64,000 nt of DNA from Whitmania pigra (GCA_021613335.1 JAJTWR010000443.1:184501-248500); one strand, 5' to 3'. Counted from the first letter of the stretch, positions 1-13,055 are shown. Program-made: numbers and translations. Notes: a model not told the origin generated them from the letters alone.

Positions 1-88
1 ATAAGTCAACGTTAGTCAGCTAATTTATGTTCAGATGATGTTATCCAGGCAATATGGGTCAGTTAATATTGATAACGATAACGATGAC

Positions 89-480
<392 letters not shown>

Positions 481-526
481 TGTTCTGATGGTGACGACAA
501 AATCGAGACATTCAGAGTGAAATCAC

Positions 527-1270
527 CACTGTTTCTTACTTTGTCATCATCTGTGAAAATATGGGCCTCTTTGGAAATTATGAAAACGACATAAAAACCA
601 ATATCGGCAGACGATATCAGTGCGTTTATAAAACAACTACAACATCAACAACAATGTTCTAAAAAGTAATAAGTATTAATATTAAAATGAGATATTTCCA
701 TGAAACATTGCCAGCCATTAACAATAAAATATAAAAATTAATCCTAATTAATTATTTGCTATTTTTAAAAGTTACAAAAAGTTGCAACAATAACATCATG
801 AATAATAACATAATAACATAAAGAAATAATAAATATTTATTATTAAAAAATAACACAAACAATAATAAATAATAACACAAACAACAAAACGAGTTATTAC
901 AGAAGCAATGGAGACATGGATTGAAAAATTCACAAATTGGATTGATGATGATGACACTTGTAGGATTCTTATGATGATTGTAAATATTCTAGTCTTTGAA
1001 TAAACTCTAATTTAAAATTTCATAAAATTAAAAATTCATATTTTGTTTGACCAAAACAGTATATTTATAATGTTAATTTTATTTTAGCATTTAAAGTCCA
1101 GTGTGTCTTCTTGATCAATAACAAATAACCATTTCTTTGCATTTTCTCATTTTTATAATAATCAAATATCAAATTCTTGTAAATATTCATCTGTCTTTGA
1201 AATTAATTATAAAAAAGATGGTGATAATACAATTTCAGGATAATAAGTTGTACATTCAAAAGATCAACCT
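527..1270. other. AT-rich spacer, no gene seen
   Basis: Strongly AT-rich sequence between the microsatellite and the PLRG1 copy. It contains short A/T-rich near-repeats (aataataacataa type, 780-890). I see no coding exon, RNA gene or clear element end here. Confidence 0.5.
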
Positions 1271-1274
1271 ATGA

Positions 1275-2283
1275 CTACCAGTTGAGTGGGTGACTCTTTT
1301 CAGTAGCATTCGGATCTTCCACGTAGACCTTGATGGTCATGTCCATCCCACAGGTTATAAGCCTCGAGTCGGTCCTGTCGAAAGTCATGGCAAAGATTCT
1401 TGCGTCAGAATACGTCTGACCAGGCCGAATTGAAGAAGGAATACGCTGAAAGTTGTGACCTGACGACCAATCAAAGAAACACAATTCTACATTTATATGT
1501 CCCGACACGAAGACGTCGTCGGTATTAATTGCCATTGCTTCAATGGCATCGGGTCCACGAATGTTTTGGATGACAACACCGTCCGGGATACTCCACTGTT
1601 TCACTTCGTTACTTGATGCTGCAGCCATCATATTCAGGTTGTGGTGGAGTACGAAAGGTTTAAAACAAGACTTTTTATTGGTCAGAGTTATCCTCTCCTT
1701 CCCTCCCACGATGTCCTAAAGGCGAATGGTGTTGTCGTCGGAAGCTGAGATGATCTCAGGTTCGCTGCCCCGACAACAAACTTGGATGATGCCCTTTTTG
1801 TGACCTCTCAAGCAATGTGTTTGAACCTTGGTTCTCACATCCCAGAGTCTAATCGTCCCATCCCTACAACCGGCGACAAGCAAGTCCAACTTATCGTGGA
1901 AATCAAGTCCATACACGCGACCGAGATTTCCGTCGTAATGCCTAATAACCTTGCTATGTTCGAGATCCCAGCATTTGATCTGCCCGTCATAACCACAATA
2001 GAAAAGATAAGAATGATGATTTCCTGCAGCCAAACCATTAACACAACCTAGTTCACCTGTCAGAGAGAGCTTCAGCTCTCCAGAGTACAGATCCCAGATT
2101 TTTATCTTTCTATCCCGTTTCGCTGATCGACGACAACACACAACACCCAACTTTCGTGTCCCCTTATGACCCTAGACAGCTTCCAGGGGGCATGCCAGAT
2201 TGGTTTGTTGGGAGTTGTTGCATTGCTGGGTTCGAACATGCTGCCTTTGGCTTCAATGGCTTGGCTTTCAATAAAATGTTCTA
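1275..2283 (-). pseudogene. PLRG1: Intronless PLRG1 (WD40 splicing factor) pseudogene
   Basis: PLRG1/Prp46 is a WD40-propeller subunit of the Prp19-associated (NTC) spliceosome complex. Reading the minus strand from 2283, conceptual pieces match the family in order: a segment with IWHAPWKLSRVIRGHESWV (about 2200-2145), then after a frameshift the repeats ending in KIWDLYSGELKLSLTG and YLFYCGYDGQIKCWDLEHSKVIRHY, then VRTKVQTHCLRGH and DDNTIRL. A TAG stop at about 1714-1716 replaces the Trp of the WD that should follow, after which VGGKERITLTNKKS resumes in the same frame and runs to VYVEDPNATEKSHPLNW at 1275. The last ~10 residues of the family are absent. Neighbouring genes have many introns and this copy has none, which suggests a retrocopy; I do not see a poly(A) tract or target duplications. 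The frameshift, small deletion, internal stop and truncated end make it non-functional. Confidence 0.88.
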
Positions 2284-3790
2284 ATGTATTTGCAATTATT
2301 TGTTATGTTTACTGTCCAAAATGACCCGCTGGACTTGTACTCCAAAAGACTGTAAATATGAATATATTTTTTTATTTAAATACTGTAATTATGTAAATTT
2401 AATATAGATTTATTATAAATATTTTATATTTAATAAATTAAATAATGCTTAATGATTAAAAAAACACACTGATCTGGTTCAAAAGATAATGTATATGGAT
2501 AAAACAATAACATAATGTTATTTGTACTGAATTATATAAACATAAAAGTTGCCGATGACGATGATGATGATGATGAAAGTAACAACAATATGAAAATTAT
2601 AATCTGATGTGGCCAATTTTTTCAGTAATAATTACTTATTACTTCCTGGCCTCCCTGCAGTCATTGATAGATGATTACAAAGGATTGACTGTTTAAGAAT
2701 ATATACAGAAAATGTATGATTATTTCAATAACTTATCTGGTGACTTGCCTTTCTTGAAAATGGCAGCACTGATGTTAGATTGGCTGCAAGTGATAAGAAG
2801 GAAAGAAGGTTTATCATCATGGTTACTGCGAATCATTAAACTTATGTTGCAATTCTTCTTGCCAAAACACAAACCCGGATTGATGAGGAGCTTCAAAAAA
2901 ATTTCCTCATGAAATTTAGTCCTTAACTTGTTCAGGGAGAGGATCTTTTTGAAGAGAGTCTTGACGAATCTGCAAATTTTTATGAAAGAAGCCTCTTTTT
3001 TACGTTTTTGACTTGAAAGTGATAGCTTTGGGGACTGGAGCCAATAAAGGTATTTGCCCACTTTTGTATACCCGGTCGAAAAAGCAGGGCCGAAGAAATA
3101 TTACGACAAGAGTTTGTGTTGGACTTTTTTACAAAAATGTTTCTGTACTCCCTTTATGGTCCTATTTCGACAATCCCCAAGGAAGATATTTTCAAATGCA
3201 GTTATTGATAATAATTTCTGACAAGCATGATCTGCTTGGATGAGCTTCAAACTTAAAAGCAACCACGTTCATCGAGAAGATTAAGCCCAAACATAAGGTA
3301 TTGGAGATGGTCACACTTTCAGTAGAGCAGTTTTACAAACAAAAATTAAGTCACAGCCAAAGGCCAAAGGGTTATAGCCATTTGGCTGAAAAGAAACAAA
3401 AAAGATTTAATTTATTTCACTAATTTGAGAAACTGCTGCAGAACGTGGGCCCCAATGTACAGGTAAGAACTAAAGCAATTGAAGTATGGCCCAATTCGCC
3501 ATACATTCTTATTCCATAACATTTCGTTTGCTCTGTTGTAAACAATGAATCACATGAAATAGTTTTTTTTATTTGACACAGGCGCCTCTGACGCTATGCA
3601 CACGGCGCTTTATAAATTAATTATTATTATTATATTATTATTTGACGACAGAAGATAAGCGATCGTTATGAAAGAATTTATTCATAGCTTTTCCATTAGT
3701 TCTAAGTCATTGGCTCAAACGCATATTTAAGAAAGGACCGTGGGATTCGAAGCAGAAAGATGGCCATACCTAACGTACATTATCGTTTTC
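2284..3790. other. Spacer with no supported gene
   Basis: AT-rich with a few short open frames (for example 2712-2912 plus). None carries a recognisable domain or bounded splice sites. A short GAT run occurs at 2556-2577. This stretch may contain decayed mobile-element sequence, but I cannot identify it. Confidence 0.4.
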
Positions 3791-3929
3791 ACAAATTAAA
3801 ACAAATAGGCGATGAAGGAATGTTTCCATCGGAGGTATAGAGGCAGACGAGCTGAAGCAATCGTGTGCAAAGACAATCCTCCACATTTCGGATGAAATGA
3901 CAGACATAGGCTCATACTGCGGATTTGGC

Positions 3930-4072
3930 AACAAAAGACGGCGAGCTTTGGGTACGATGTGACAGCAGCGATAGATGGATCCATATCAGTTGCACTGATA
4001 TTAGGAAAGCTGACGATTCAGGGTGTCAAAATGGATTTAAATGTTATTTTTGTTTATGCTAGGACAAAAATT
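3930..4072 (+). pseudogene. PHD-finger-like remnant
   Basis: One plus-strand frame contains GELWVRCDSSDRWIHISCTDI followed about ten residues later by DSGCQNGFKCYFCLC and then a stop. The W-x2-CD-x2-D-RW-x-H-x2-C and final C-x2-C spacing resembles a PHD zinc finger of the kind carried by some transposon-encoded proteins. One expected cysteine is serine (CDSS instead of CDSC). No start or flanking domain is intact. It sits directly upstream of the mariner-type remnant, so the two may be parts of nested elements. Confidence 0.45.
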
Positions 4073-4107
4073 ATAACGAATAAAAGAATTTATAATTTTT
4101 TTGAATT

Positions 4108-4632
4108 TTGTGAACCCTGATGTTTTGTTCAGCGACGAAGCTAACTTCTTTGTGAACAGCGAAGTTAATAAACAAAACTGTCGTTATTAATCTGTATTGG
4201 ATGGATCCTACCAAAGAGCATTCATGTCCAAAAGTGGTGGTATGGTGCGGACTTTGGAAGAGTCATGTTTTGGGCTCCTTCTTTCTCAACAAGACAGTGA
4301 CCGGCGAGGTGTACTTTAAAATCCTACAAAATGATCTCATGTGCGAAATTGGCTGAATGGCAATTTTGAAAATTGGATTGGGTGAAGAGGTACCGTAGAA
4401 TGGGCACCAAGGTTCTCTGACTTGACCCCAATGGATTTTTATTTTTGGGGCCACCTCAAACAAATAGTCTACTCTACAAGAATTGCAGATGTCGACCATT
4501 TTCGCCAGCAGATAATTCGTTGGTGCAATCACATTGATGGAAGCAGCGACTTACTTGATAAATTTTATGGCAATTTTGAACATCGACTGGAATTGTGCAT
4601 CAACGCAAAAAAAGATTTATTACCGATGTAAT
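4108..4632 (+). mobile_element. Degenerate mariner/Tc1-type transposase remnant
   Basis: DDE transposase fragments appear in order on the plus strand but in different frames: NPDVLFSDEANFFVNSEVNKQ (about 4117-4180, including the second-Asp region SDEA), CPKVVVWCGLWKSHVLGSFF (about 4226-4290), then DLTPMDFYFWGHLKQIVYST (about 4420-4480), where the DLTPMDF-WG-LK signature is characteristic of mariner-like enzymes, and a tail ending NFEHRLELCINAKKDL (about 4575-4620). Stops and frameshifts separate the pieces, and the segment carrying the first family-typical DG-PAH stretch is missing. No terminal inverted repeats were found, so the element ends are unknown. It is an inactive fossil. Confidence 0.8.
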
Positions 4633-4639
4633 ATATCTT

Positions 4640-5858
4640 TATTATACATTATTATTAGTACCAATTATCATGCGATTGTACCGGGTTTCCAAATCATTGC
4701 TCTCGGGGGGAACGGGGCCTCGGCAGACTTTCTCCCCCTCCTGATACCCGAAGTTCCCCTCTATTCTTCTAGGTGGCTGGAGGTACTATATGTATTCCCT
4801 TTTTCTCATGTGTGTTTGAGCCTCCTGAGTCACCTGAGTCCTGAGCAAGGACCCAGTATCGCTTATGGTACAGTGACCTGGAAAAACATCGGGACCGATG
4901 GGGTATGACTCCGCTCAAATTGATGGAGGCCAGAGAGGCTCTTACCAGGGCATCCTCTCAGGTGTCGATGAGGGTCGCTAAAGTATCAATATCTGCCTCG
5001 CTTACAATTGTCAGAGCCGAGTCGGATTAGTTCTGTCCAGTCTTCTTTAACTTAACTAAAACATGAGATTAAGTATAGACAGTTGTTTTCAGGGTCAAAT
5101 CAGATGCCAGATACTCGGTTAGACTTCACATTTAGTTAAATCTACTGTTGTTGATATTTTGAACACATCTATAGCCCATGGAAGATAAAAGTTTCAAAGT
5201 GAATCATGTGCGTCATTGCATATTGTATGAATTCCACAAAATTGATTAGCAATCTAACAACTGCAGTGAAAACCGATGGAGAACTGGAGTTTACTGTGAA
5301 TGATAAAAAGATAAAAATTGCATTCATCAACATCAAATTTGCCGGTTGTTTTAAAGATTTATGATAATTTTACTGTGCTGGATAAAAAAAACCATTGGTT
5401 TTGCTCAATCAGGTCAGGTGTTTTGCGCTTATGTATTTTCTAGATATAGCAAACTAATTCATACAAAATTGAAGGTTCGAATCAGCTTGTCCTTGACCAT
5501 TAGGGAATTTTCGTTGAGGTCGACCGAAAATTCAAAGGCTCGATACAGAATTTGATGAGCTACGCCTGTTCATTTCAATGGCATAACTTATGAAACTGTT
5601 CATCGACACGGTTAATGAGATTTTAACTGCTGATAAAAACTGCGATGGCGAAATTAACCCAGCAGACCCTGAGTTCCAAAACCTTGCGACTCCGATCACG
5701 TACATGCTATCACTAGAGGTACTAAAAGAAACAAATTTTGTGAAACATGTCATGACATAATTACATTTTAATTATAAAAAATTAAAATATGCAAATGTTT
5801 TAATTAATTCATCAATGTTAAGTTTTTATCAATGTCAACAAATCTTGGACGTAGCTTA
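4640..5858. other. Spacer with possible decayed coding remnants
   Basis: From 4680 to 5030 the base composition rises in GC, unlike the flanks, which suggests an old inserted repeat that I cannot name. Around 5590-5757 one plus frame reads FIDTVNEILTADKNCDGEIN, where DKNCDGEI resembles an EF-hand loop, then runs to a stop at about 5757. A single loop without splice signals is not enough to call a gene. Confidence 0.3.
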
Positions 5859-6345
5859 TTTGGGAGCAACTGGAGTAATCGCAGTTTAATATCTATACAG
5901 ACATTCCTTAGTAAACAAAGATAAACCACGCCCCCCTATTATAATAATAAATTATGTATATGTTGAAATAAAACAAAACAAATTATTTCAACACAAAACG
6001 TTGTTTAATTATTAAAAAATTAGTGAAAATTTATAATATATATGTATTTAGAATATCTGTGTCACTTAAGATAGTTACACATAATGAATGTCGCTTTTGT
6101 TAAATATTCAAAATGCTATTCCAAAATTAAATTTAATTTACTTTTAACCGTATATATATAAATATTTTAATTTGACAAAATTGTTTCAAATTATAAATAT
6201 ATTTTATATGCTCCCAATATCAATATGTACTCGGAGAGCTATAAAGGGATTTTTAACCGGGCTAATTAATGAACATTAACAAAAAACAAATAACACACAA
6301 AAACAGGTTATTTAAACTACACATATAAATGATGCAAGTGTTGAA

Positions 6346-7440
6346 ATAATATTGAGCGTCTATAGCCCACCATATCCATATTGAGAGCTAAAAATAGATT
6401 CTGAATATCAAGACTCTTTAAGCCATATAGATAATGAGGCTAGCTTGTCAAGCTATGAACCAATATTATAATGAGTGCCTCTTTCCTATAGCCCACCAAT
6501 ATCCATATAGAGAGCTAAAAATAGATTCTGAATATCAAGACTCTTTAAGCCATATAGATAATGAGGCTAGCTTGTCAAGCGTTGAACTAATATTATAATG
6601 AGTGCCTCTTTCCATATAGCCCACCAATATCCATATTGAGAGCTAAAAATAGATTCTGAATATCAAGACTCTTTAAGCCATATAGATAATGAGGCTAGTT
6701 TGACAAGCTATGAACCAATATTATAATGAGTGCCTCTTTCCTATAGCCCACCAATATCCATATTGAGAGCTAAAAATAGATTCTGAATATCAAGACTCTT
6801 TACGCTATTCAAATAATGAGGCTAGTGTAATATTAATATTATAATGAGCGTCCTTTTTCCCTAGCCCACCAATATCTATATTGAGAGCTAAAAATAATGA
6901 GGTTAGTTTGACAAGCTATAAACCAATATTATAATGAGCGCCTCTTTCCTATAGCCCACCAATATCCATATTGAGAGCTAAAAATAGATTCTGAATATCA
7001 AGACTCTTTAAGCCATATAGATAATGAGGCTAGTTTGACAAGCTATGAACCAATATTATAATGAGTGCCTCTTTCCTATAGCCCACCAATATCCATATTG
7101 AGAGCTAAAAATAGATTCTGAATATCAAGACTCTTTAAGCCATATAGATAATGAGGCTAGCTTGTCAAGCGTTGAACCAATATTATAATGAGTGCCTCTT
7201 TCCTATAGCCCACCAATATCCATATGGCGAGCTAAAAATAGATTCTGAATATCAAGACTCTTTAAGCCATATAGATAATGAGGCTAGCTTGTCAAGCGTT
7301 GAACCACTATTATAATGAGTGCCTCTTTCCTATTGCTCACCAATATCCATATTGAGAGCTATAAATAGATTTTGAATATCAAGACTCTTTACGCTATACA
7401 GATAATGTGGCTAATGTTGAATTAATATTACAATGAGCAG
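6346..7440 (+). repeat. Left-arm tandem array, ~124 bp unit, about 9 copies
   Basis: Units contain the ordered blocks agcccaccaatatccatat, gagagctaaaaatagattct, gaatatcaagactctttaag and ataatgaggctag, and each ends near ataatgagtgcctctttcc. Copies are near-identical except for one shortened unit around 6870-6920 and a diverged last unit near 7330-7430. Alternative versions (tattgagag versus tggcgag, ctatgaacc versus cgttgaacc) recur, which suggests unequal exchange or conversion among units. Confidence 0.95.
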
Positions 7441-9985
7441 AGTTATGACGGCAGATCTCTATTGGGGCGCAGGGAAACACAAAATTTGAATTTGAGGACG
7501 CTTTTTTCATTGGGGGTCGTCAACAAAAGATGTCCGCAAAAAACCTTAACTTTAATTTTTAATTTGTGTCACGTTACATAGAGGTTTACCCCCTCCCCCT
7601 CGAGCGTGACATACTTTATGGACGGTCCCAAAATTATCAATAAAATTATATTTAAGAAATAAAAATAAAATCAATAAAAATATAAATTATGTCGTTTTTA
7701 TTTCGCAAAAAGCAATTGCCCTCCCCTCTCAGTATTCTTAGTATGCTTTTGAAGCCCCCCCACTTGCGAGCTTTTTTGAATGACCCCTTGTCCTAAGGTC
7801 TACTTACGATTAGACCAAGGTTTTATTTTTTAATGCATATATTCCGTGCTAAGAATTAAATCTATATCTTTAAATCTTTCTTGTCAGATCGATTACGTTG
7901 AGCTTATCTAATCAATAGGCGATAGAAAGTATAGTGTGTTTAAAAGTGAACAATATTGAAATGAATATATTAGGGTAAAATTGCATTCAAATCCTTTCAA
8001 TAATACATTCTAAAGTACAAGTACTAAAATTAAATATCACCCATGACTTGGAGACAAACATGTCTGAAGTGGAATTTCTAACTACATATATTTAGCAAGA
8101 TATTAATAAAAACGTGTTTAAAACAAACATTCATTTTCGTTTAAGAATCACTTTATAAAAGTATAGGTAATTACAATCTAACTAACATTATAATCATAGA
8201 AAAAAACGTTTGAACGTTATATTAAGAAAGATATAATAAATGTTCTGCAGAACATACAAGTGCCTAAAATCTCGACTTCAACCAATTTTAGAGAACCCAT
8301 TCTTTTAAGCATATTAGAAAATGAAGTTTTCTTCCATAATCTGAAGTTTGACCTTCCAATTCAAATTAGTTTGAGAAATATTCACCATAAAGTAGTCAAT
8401 CGAGAAACATGCACGACCTGAGATTCCAAATCTACTAGTGGGTAATGTAAATCTTAGTGACATTTTTCATAATCTGGTGTATTATAAAAATAATAAAATT
8501 TTTAAAACATAACGTAGAATAATAGAATCTAATAAAACATTAATTATTAATTACTAATTATTATTTTTTTTATTAATTCTAATAAATACCGAAATAACTG
8601 GGTTATTATTGGTTAAAAGCTAAATTTCAACATTTTATATAGTTTATTGTATACATTATTTTTAACATAAAAGACTTTAAAACAAGAAAAGCTTTCCGTG
8701 ACAGCAAACCTACTTTTTCCAAGATTTCTTTGAAATGCGTTTATTCGTTCCGCATAATTAAAAAGGAATCGTAGCCTAAACTCAAAATCGTTAGTTGATG
8801 CAATTTATTATTATTAACTACAAAACAAAAAATTATTAAAACGATGTAAATAATAACTAGTATTATTCAACCGACAAAAAAAATATCAGCCTTGAACAAC
8901 CTATTCATTAAAGGAGGTATGGTCAAAGCAATTAAATGACTAGTTGATGAATGACAGATCAAATCAGAAAGAAATGAACACATCCATACTTGTGGATGAT
9001 GTTACTCATTATTACTGTTATTTTTATTACTATTGGAATTTGCAACAACACATCCTAGTCATTTCAGCTTTTTTAGCGGACAAACCCTCGCACAATCTGA
9101 GGAGACCTTTATTTGCTTCTAGCCAAAAGTCACGGGGCCAAACCCTCATAAATCATGACAAGATGATGTTTTTTTTCCATCTAGTCTAAAGTCGGGGAAC
9201 AACGTCCCTGGTCCTAGTCATCTCCAAAATGACGTCATCAGACATTTTAAATGGTTTCATATAAAAAACCACTTACAAAGAGCCATGTTAGAGTAACCAA
9301 ATAACAAGTTGTCGGAGCAGTTGTAGCGAGAGCCAATCAGCATGCAGCGCTCATATTTATTTATTTGATGAAAGTCCATTGCATAACTAAGAGCTTATAA
9401 AAACAATGTCTGCTTATAACTTTATACAAAGGATTTTATATATACGTGGAAAGTTATCATCGGTATATTGCAGGAGGCGTCTATAAAAGACGTCCGTAAA
9501 AATTGCAGATTTTGTCTCCCATCGCCTTCCTACGCAAACGTACGGACGAAGGCATTTTTTGCCAACCCAGACATTTCCTAAGGACTTACTTCAATGAATA
9601 AGCAATTATTTTTGTTTCAAGAATCCAATTGTTGCAGTTCATTAAAATTTGTAACCAATAATGTCATTTTTATTTGTCTTTTGTTGATTCACCGAAGATT
9701 TTTGTATTGTTTTTAGTTGTTTGAATTCGTTTATTTAAAAATTCTGAACAAGAAACAAAAAAATATACATTGTATCCCAAGGGATATAATTCCTGTCAAA
9801 ATGATTAGTATAGTAACAACACAACCCTGCTGTCAAGTTTGTAGCATAAAAACAAAACGAGTTTGAATCAAAGCTGTTAAGCGCAAATAACTTGAAAAAT
9901 AAGTGTCTGATGACAAATAGATTAGTATTGTGAGAAAGATAAATTAAATTTCTTCAGAAGTAAACCTTAGACTTACAATATTGGT
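7441..9985. other. Interior of the foldback element
   Basis: Between the two arrays lies about 2.5 kb of mostly AT-rich sequence. The longest plus-strand frame (8944-9189) shows no domain. I found no transposase motif on either strand. Small GC-richer patches at 7440-7620 and 9170-9240 (including tgacgtcatca, a CRE/AP-1-like string, at about 9230) are the only distinct texture. Confidence 0.5.
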
Positions 9986-11590
9986 TCAAGTTAGCCTCAT
10001 TATCTGTATAGCGTAAAGAGTCTTGATATTCAGAATCTATTTATAGCTCTCAATATGGATATTGGTGGGCTACAGGAAAAAGGTACTCAATATAATATTG
10101 GTTCATAGCTTGTCAAACTAGCCTCATTATCTATATGGCTTAAAGAGTCTTGATATTCAGAATCTATTTTTAGCTCTCAATATGGATATTGGTGGGCTAT
10201 AGGAAAGAAGCGCTCATTATAATATTGGTTTATAGCTTGTCAAACTAACCTCATTATCTACATGGCTTAAAGAGTCTTGATATTCAGAATCTATTTTTAG
10301 CTCTCAATATAGATATTGGTGGGCTTGGGAAAAGGGATGCTCATTATAATATTAATATTACACTAGCCTCATTATTTGTATAGCGTAAAGAGTCTTGATA
10401 TTCAGAATCTATTTTTAGCTCTCAATATGGATATTGGTGGGCTATAGGAAAGAGGCACTCATTATAATATTGGTTCATAGCTTGTCAAACTAGCCTCATT
10501 ATCTATATGGCTTAAAGAGTCTTGATATTCAGAATCTATTTTTAGCTCTCAATATAGATATTGGTGGGCTAGGGAAAAAGGATGCTCATTATAATATTAA
10601 TATTACACTAGCCTCATTATTTGTATAGCGTAAAGAGTCTTGATATTCAGAATCTATTTTTAGCTCTCAATATGGATATTGGTGGGCTATAGGAAAGAGG
10701 CACTCATTATAATATTGGTTCAACGCTTGACAAGCTAGCCTCATTATCTATATGGCTTAAAGAGTCTTGATATTCAGAATCTATTTTTAGCTCGCCATAT
10801 GGATATTGGTGGGCTATAGGAAAGAGGCACTCATTATAATATTGGTTCAACGCTTGACGAGCTAGCCTCATTATCTATATGGCTTAAAGAGTCTTGATAT
10901 TCAGAATCTATTTTTAGCTCTCAATATGGATATTGGTGGGCTATAGGAAAGAGGCACTCATTATAATATTGGTTCAACGCTTGACAAGCTAGCCTCATTA
11001 TCTATATGGCTTAAAGAGTCTTGATATTCAGAATCTATTTTTAGCTCGCCATATGGATATTGGTGGGCTATAGGAAAGAGGCACTCATTATAATATTGGT
11101 TCAACGCTTGACAAGCTAGGCTCATTATCTATATGGCTTAAAGAGTCTTGATATTCAGAATCTATTTTTAGCTCGCCATATGGATATTGGTGGGCTATAG
11201 GAAAGAGGCACTCATTATAATATTGGTTCAACGCTTGACAAGCTAGCCTCATTATCTATATGGCTTAAAGAGTCTTGATATTCAGAATCTATTTTTAGCT
11301 CTCAATATGGATATTGGTGGGCTATATGGAAAGAGGCACTCATTATAATATTAGTTCAACGCTTGACAAGCTAGCCTCATTATCTATATGGCTTAAAGAG
11401 TCTTGATATTCAGAATCTATTTTTAGCTCTCAATATGGATATTGGTGGGCTATAGGAAAGAGGCACTCATTATAATATTGGTTCATAGCTTGACAAGCTA
11501 GCCTCATTATCTATATGGCTTAAAGAGTCTTGATATTCAGAATCTATTTTTAGCTCTCAATATGGATATTGGTGGGCTATAGACGCTCAA
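9986..11590 (-). repeat. Right-arm tandem array, ~124 bp unit, about 13 copies
   Basis: This is the reverse-complement orientation of the left-arm array. The block ttgatattcagaatctatt occurs about 13 times at roughly 120-127 bp spacing (near 10023, 10150, 10275, 10397, 10520, 10640, 10770, 10895, 11020, 11150, 11277, 11403 and 11530). There are more copies than in the left arm, so the two arrays have changed in copy number independently. Confidence 0.95.
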
Positions 11591-11684
11591 TATTATTTCA
11601 ACACTTGCATCATTTATATGTGTAGTTTAAATAACCTGTTTTTGTGTGTTATTTGTTTTTTGTTAATGTTCATTAATTAGCCCG

Positions 11685-13055
11685 GTTAAAAACAGTGTTG
11701 TAAAAATTACCTCATTTCGGTAACTAGTTACAAGTAAAAGTAATACCTCAAAAAGCTACTTAAGTGTAAGTAAGAGTATTGTCTCAAAAATTTACTCAAG
11801 CAAAAGTTAAAAGTTACAGCGTCTAAAAGTTACTTTTAAGTAAAAATTACAAGTAACTTTGATGCCGCCATTATTGTGATCATACATCATTCCGTATTAT
11901 TTAAAAGGAATTGTTTCTCTTATCGTTAAAACAATTACTGGTATTAACTGCTAGTACTAACAGTCATTAAGTAATAACATTTGAACTAATGCATTCTTTT
12001 GGTGTTTTTATTATTTATTACATTGCAATCACAAATTTTTGTTAATTTTCAACATAACTAAGTCCTCGAATAGTTTGTCACTCATTATGGTCCTTCAGCT
12101 GTTCTTTGTCATACCAGCAGAGCTGAATAAACGTTCAACAGCTGCACTAGCTGGCAGAGGAGTGTTCAACTGGATAAATAATTTCTTCAGGGTATCGCTT
12201 CCAGTAATAATGTTCATGTCATCTGATCGGTCTCGAAGATACTGCATCAGAATATCAGTTGACCTTGTGCAATTGAAGAAACTGTCTTCAATACTGTCAG
12301 CATCAGATGAACGAGAGCTCAAAGCTCGTCCATCTTTGCTGCATTAGAAGATGCTATTTTGGCTACCAGTTTCTCATCAAGCTTGACAATCGTTAGCAAC
12401 AGATATACCATATTCCTTAACTTCTGTTGGATGCACGTGCTTCTTCAAGTTAGATGAAGAACCTTCATATGCTGAACATGTAGTTTTTGTTTCTGTTGGC
12501 AGAGTAAGCATGCATACTTATATGATTTTCCTTTGATTGAAATCTGAACATTTTGTTCAAATACGGCCACGGACTATCTTCAACCTTGTTCCTCTTATCT
12601 TCGCTAACGACACTAAAAATGGCTTCAAATGAATCCATACTACGATATATTAAATCTTATATTATTATATGTATATAATATTAAAAATATTAAAAAAGCT
12701 TCGGTATGACTAATCAACAATTTCCGATTTAAAACAAAAACGACCGGCGATAACCACAATAACAAAAGAGCGATGATCGGGAAGGGGAAGGTTCTCGAAC
12801 GAACCAAAGAATAACAATCTAAAATTTAAATTTTTTTTAATAAATTAAACTAATTTAAAATGTTATTTATGTTACTTTGTAACGTCTTGCGCCAAAAAGG
12901 TAACGAATTAAAAGTATGACCAAAAATAGTAATTTGTTACAAGTAAGAGTACAAAATTTTTTTTGTAATTGTTACAAGTAAAAATTACCAAAAAATGTAA
13001 TTAATTACAGTAACGAATTACATGTAATTCGATACTGCACAACACTGGTTAAAAA
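11685..13055 (-). mobile_element. hAT element nested in the right arm
   Basis: The element spans 11693-13047 (1355 bp). Its ends are cagtgttgt and acaacactg, flanked by a perfect 8 bp duplication gttaaaaa (11685-11692 and 13048-13055). The matching site in the left foldback arm (near 6250-6262) is uninterrupted and has one copy, giving an empty-site control. On the minus strand a BED-type zinc finger region starts at an ATG at 12638, with PWPYL and, in a shifted frame, YACLLCQQ and SSNLKKHVHP. A C-terminal hAT dimerisation motif, LNTPLPASAAVERLFSSAG, lies at about 12100-12180. The space between is too short for a catalytic domain, so this is an internally deleted, non-autonomous copy. Confidence 0.93.
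12095..12322 (-). pseudogene. hAT transposase C-terminal dimerisation fragment
   Basis: This open frame ends in LNTPLPASAAVERLFSSAGMTKNS, the hAT family C-terminal dimerisation signature (P-x-SA-x-VERLFS-x-AG). The upstream part of the frame does not show the conserved catalytic core. It is separated by stops and frameshifts from the BED-finger part near 12440-12638, so the protein is truncated. Confidence 0.85.

Noticed and set aside
1782..2051. Plus-strand frame opposite the PLRG1 copy
   Set aside because: It is an antisense shadow; the minus strand carries the recognisable WD40 sequence.
5586..5757. EF-hand-like loop DKNCDGEI
   Set aside because: A single loop motif without a second EF-hand, start, or splice context can occur by chance.
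6346..11590. Regularly spaced repeats that could suggest a CRISPR array
   Set aside because: Units are contiguous 124 bp tandem repeats without unique spacers, in two inverted arrays inside a eukaryotic transposable element.
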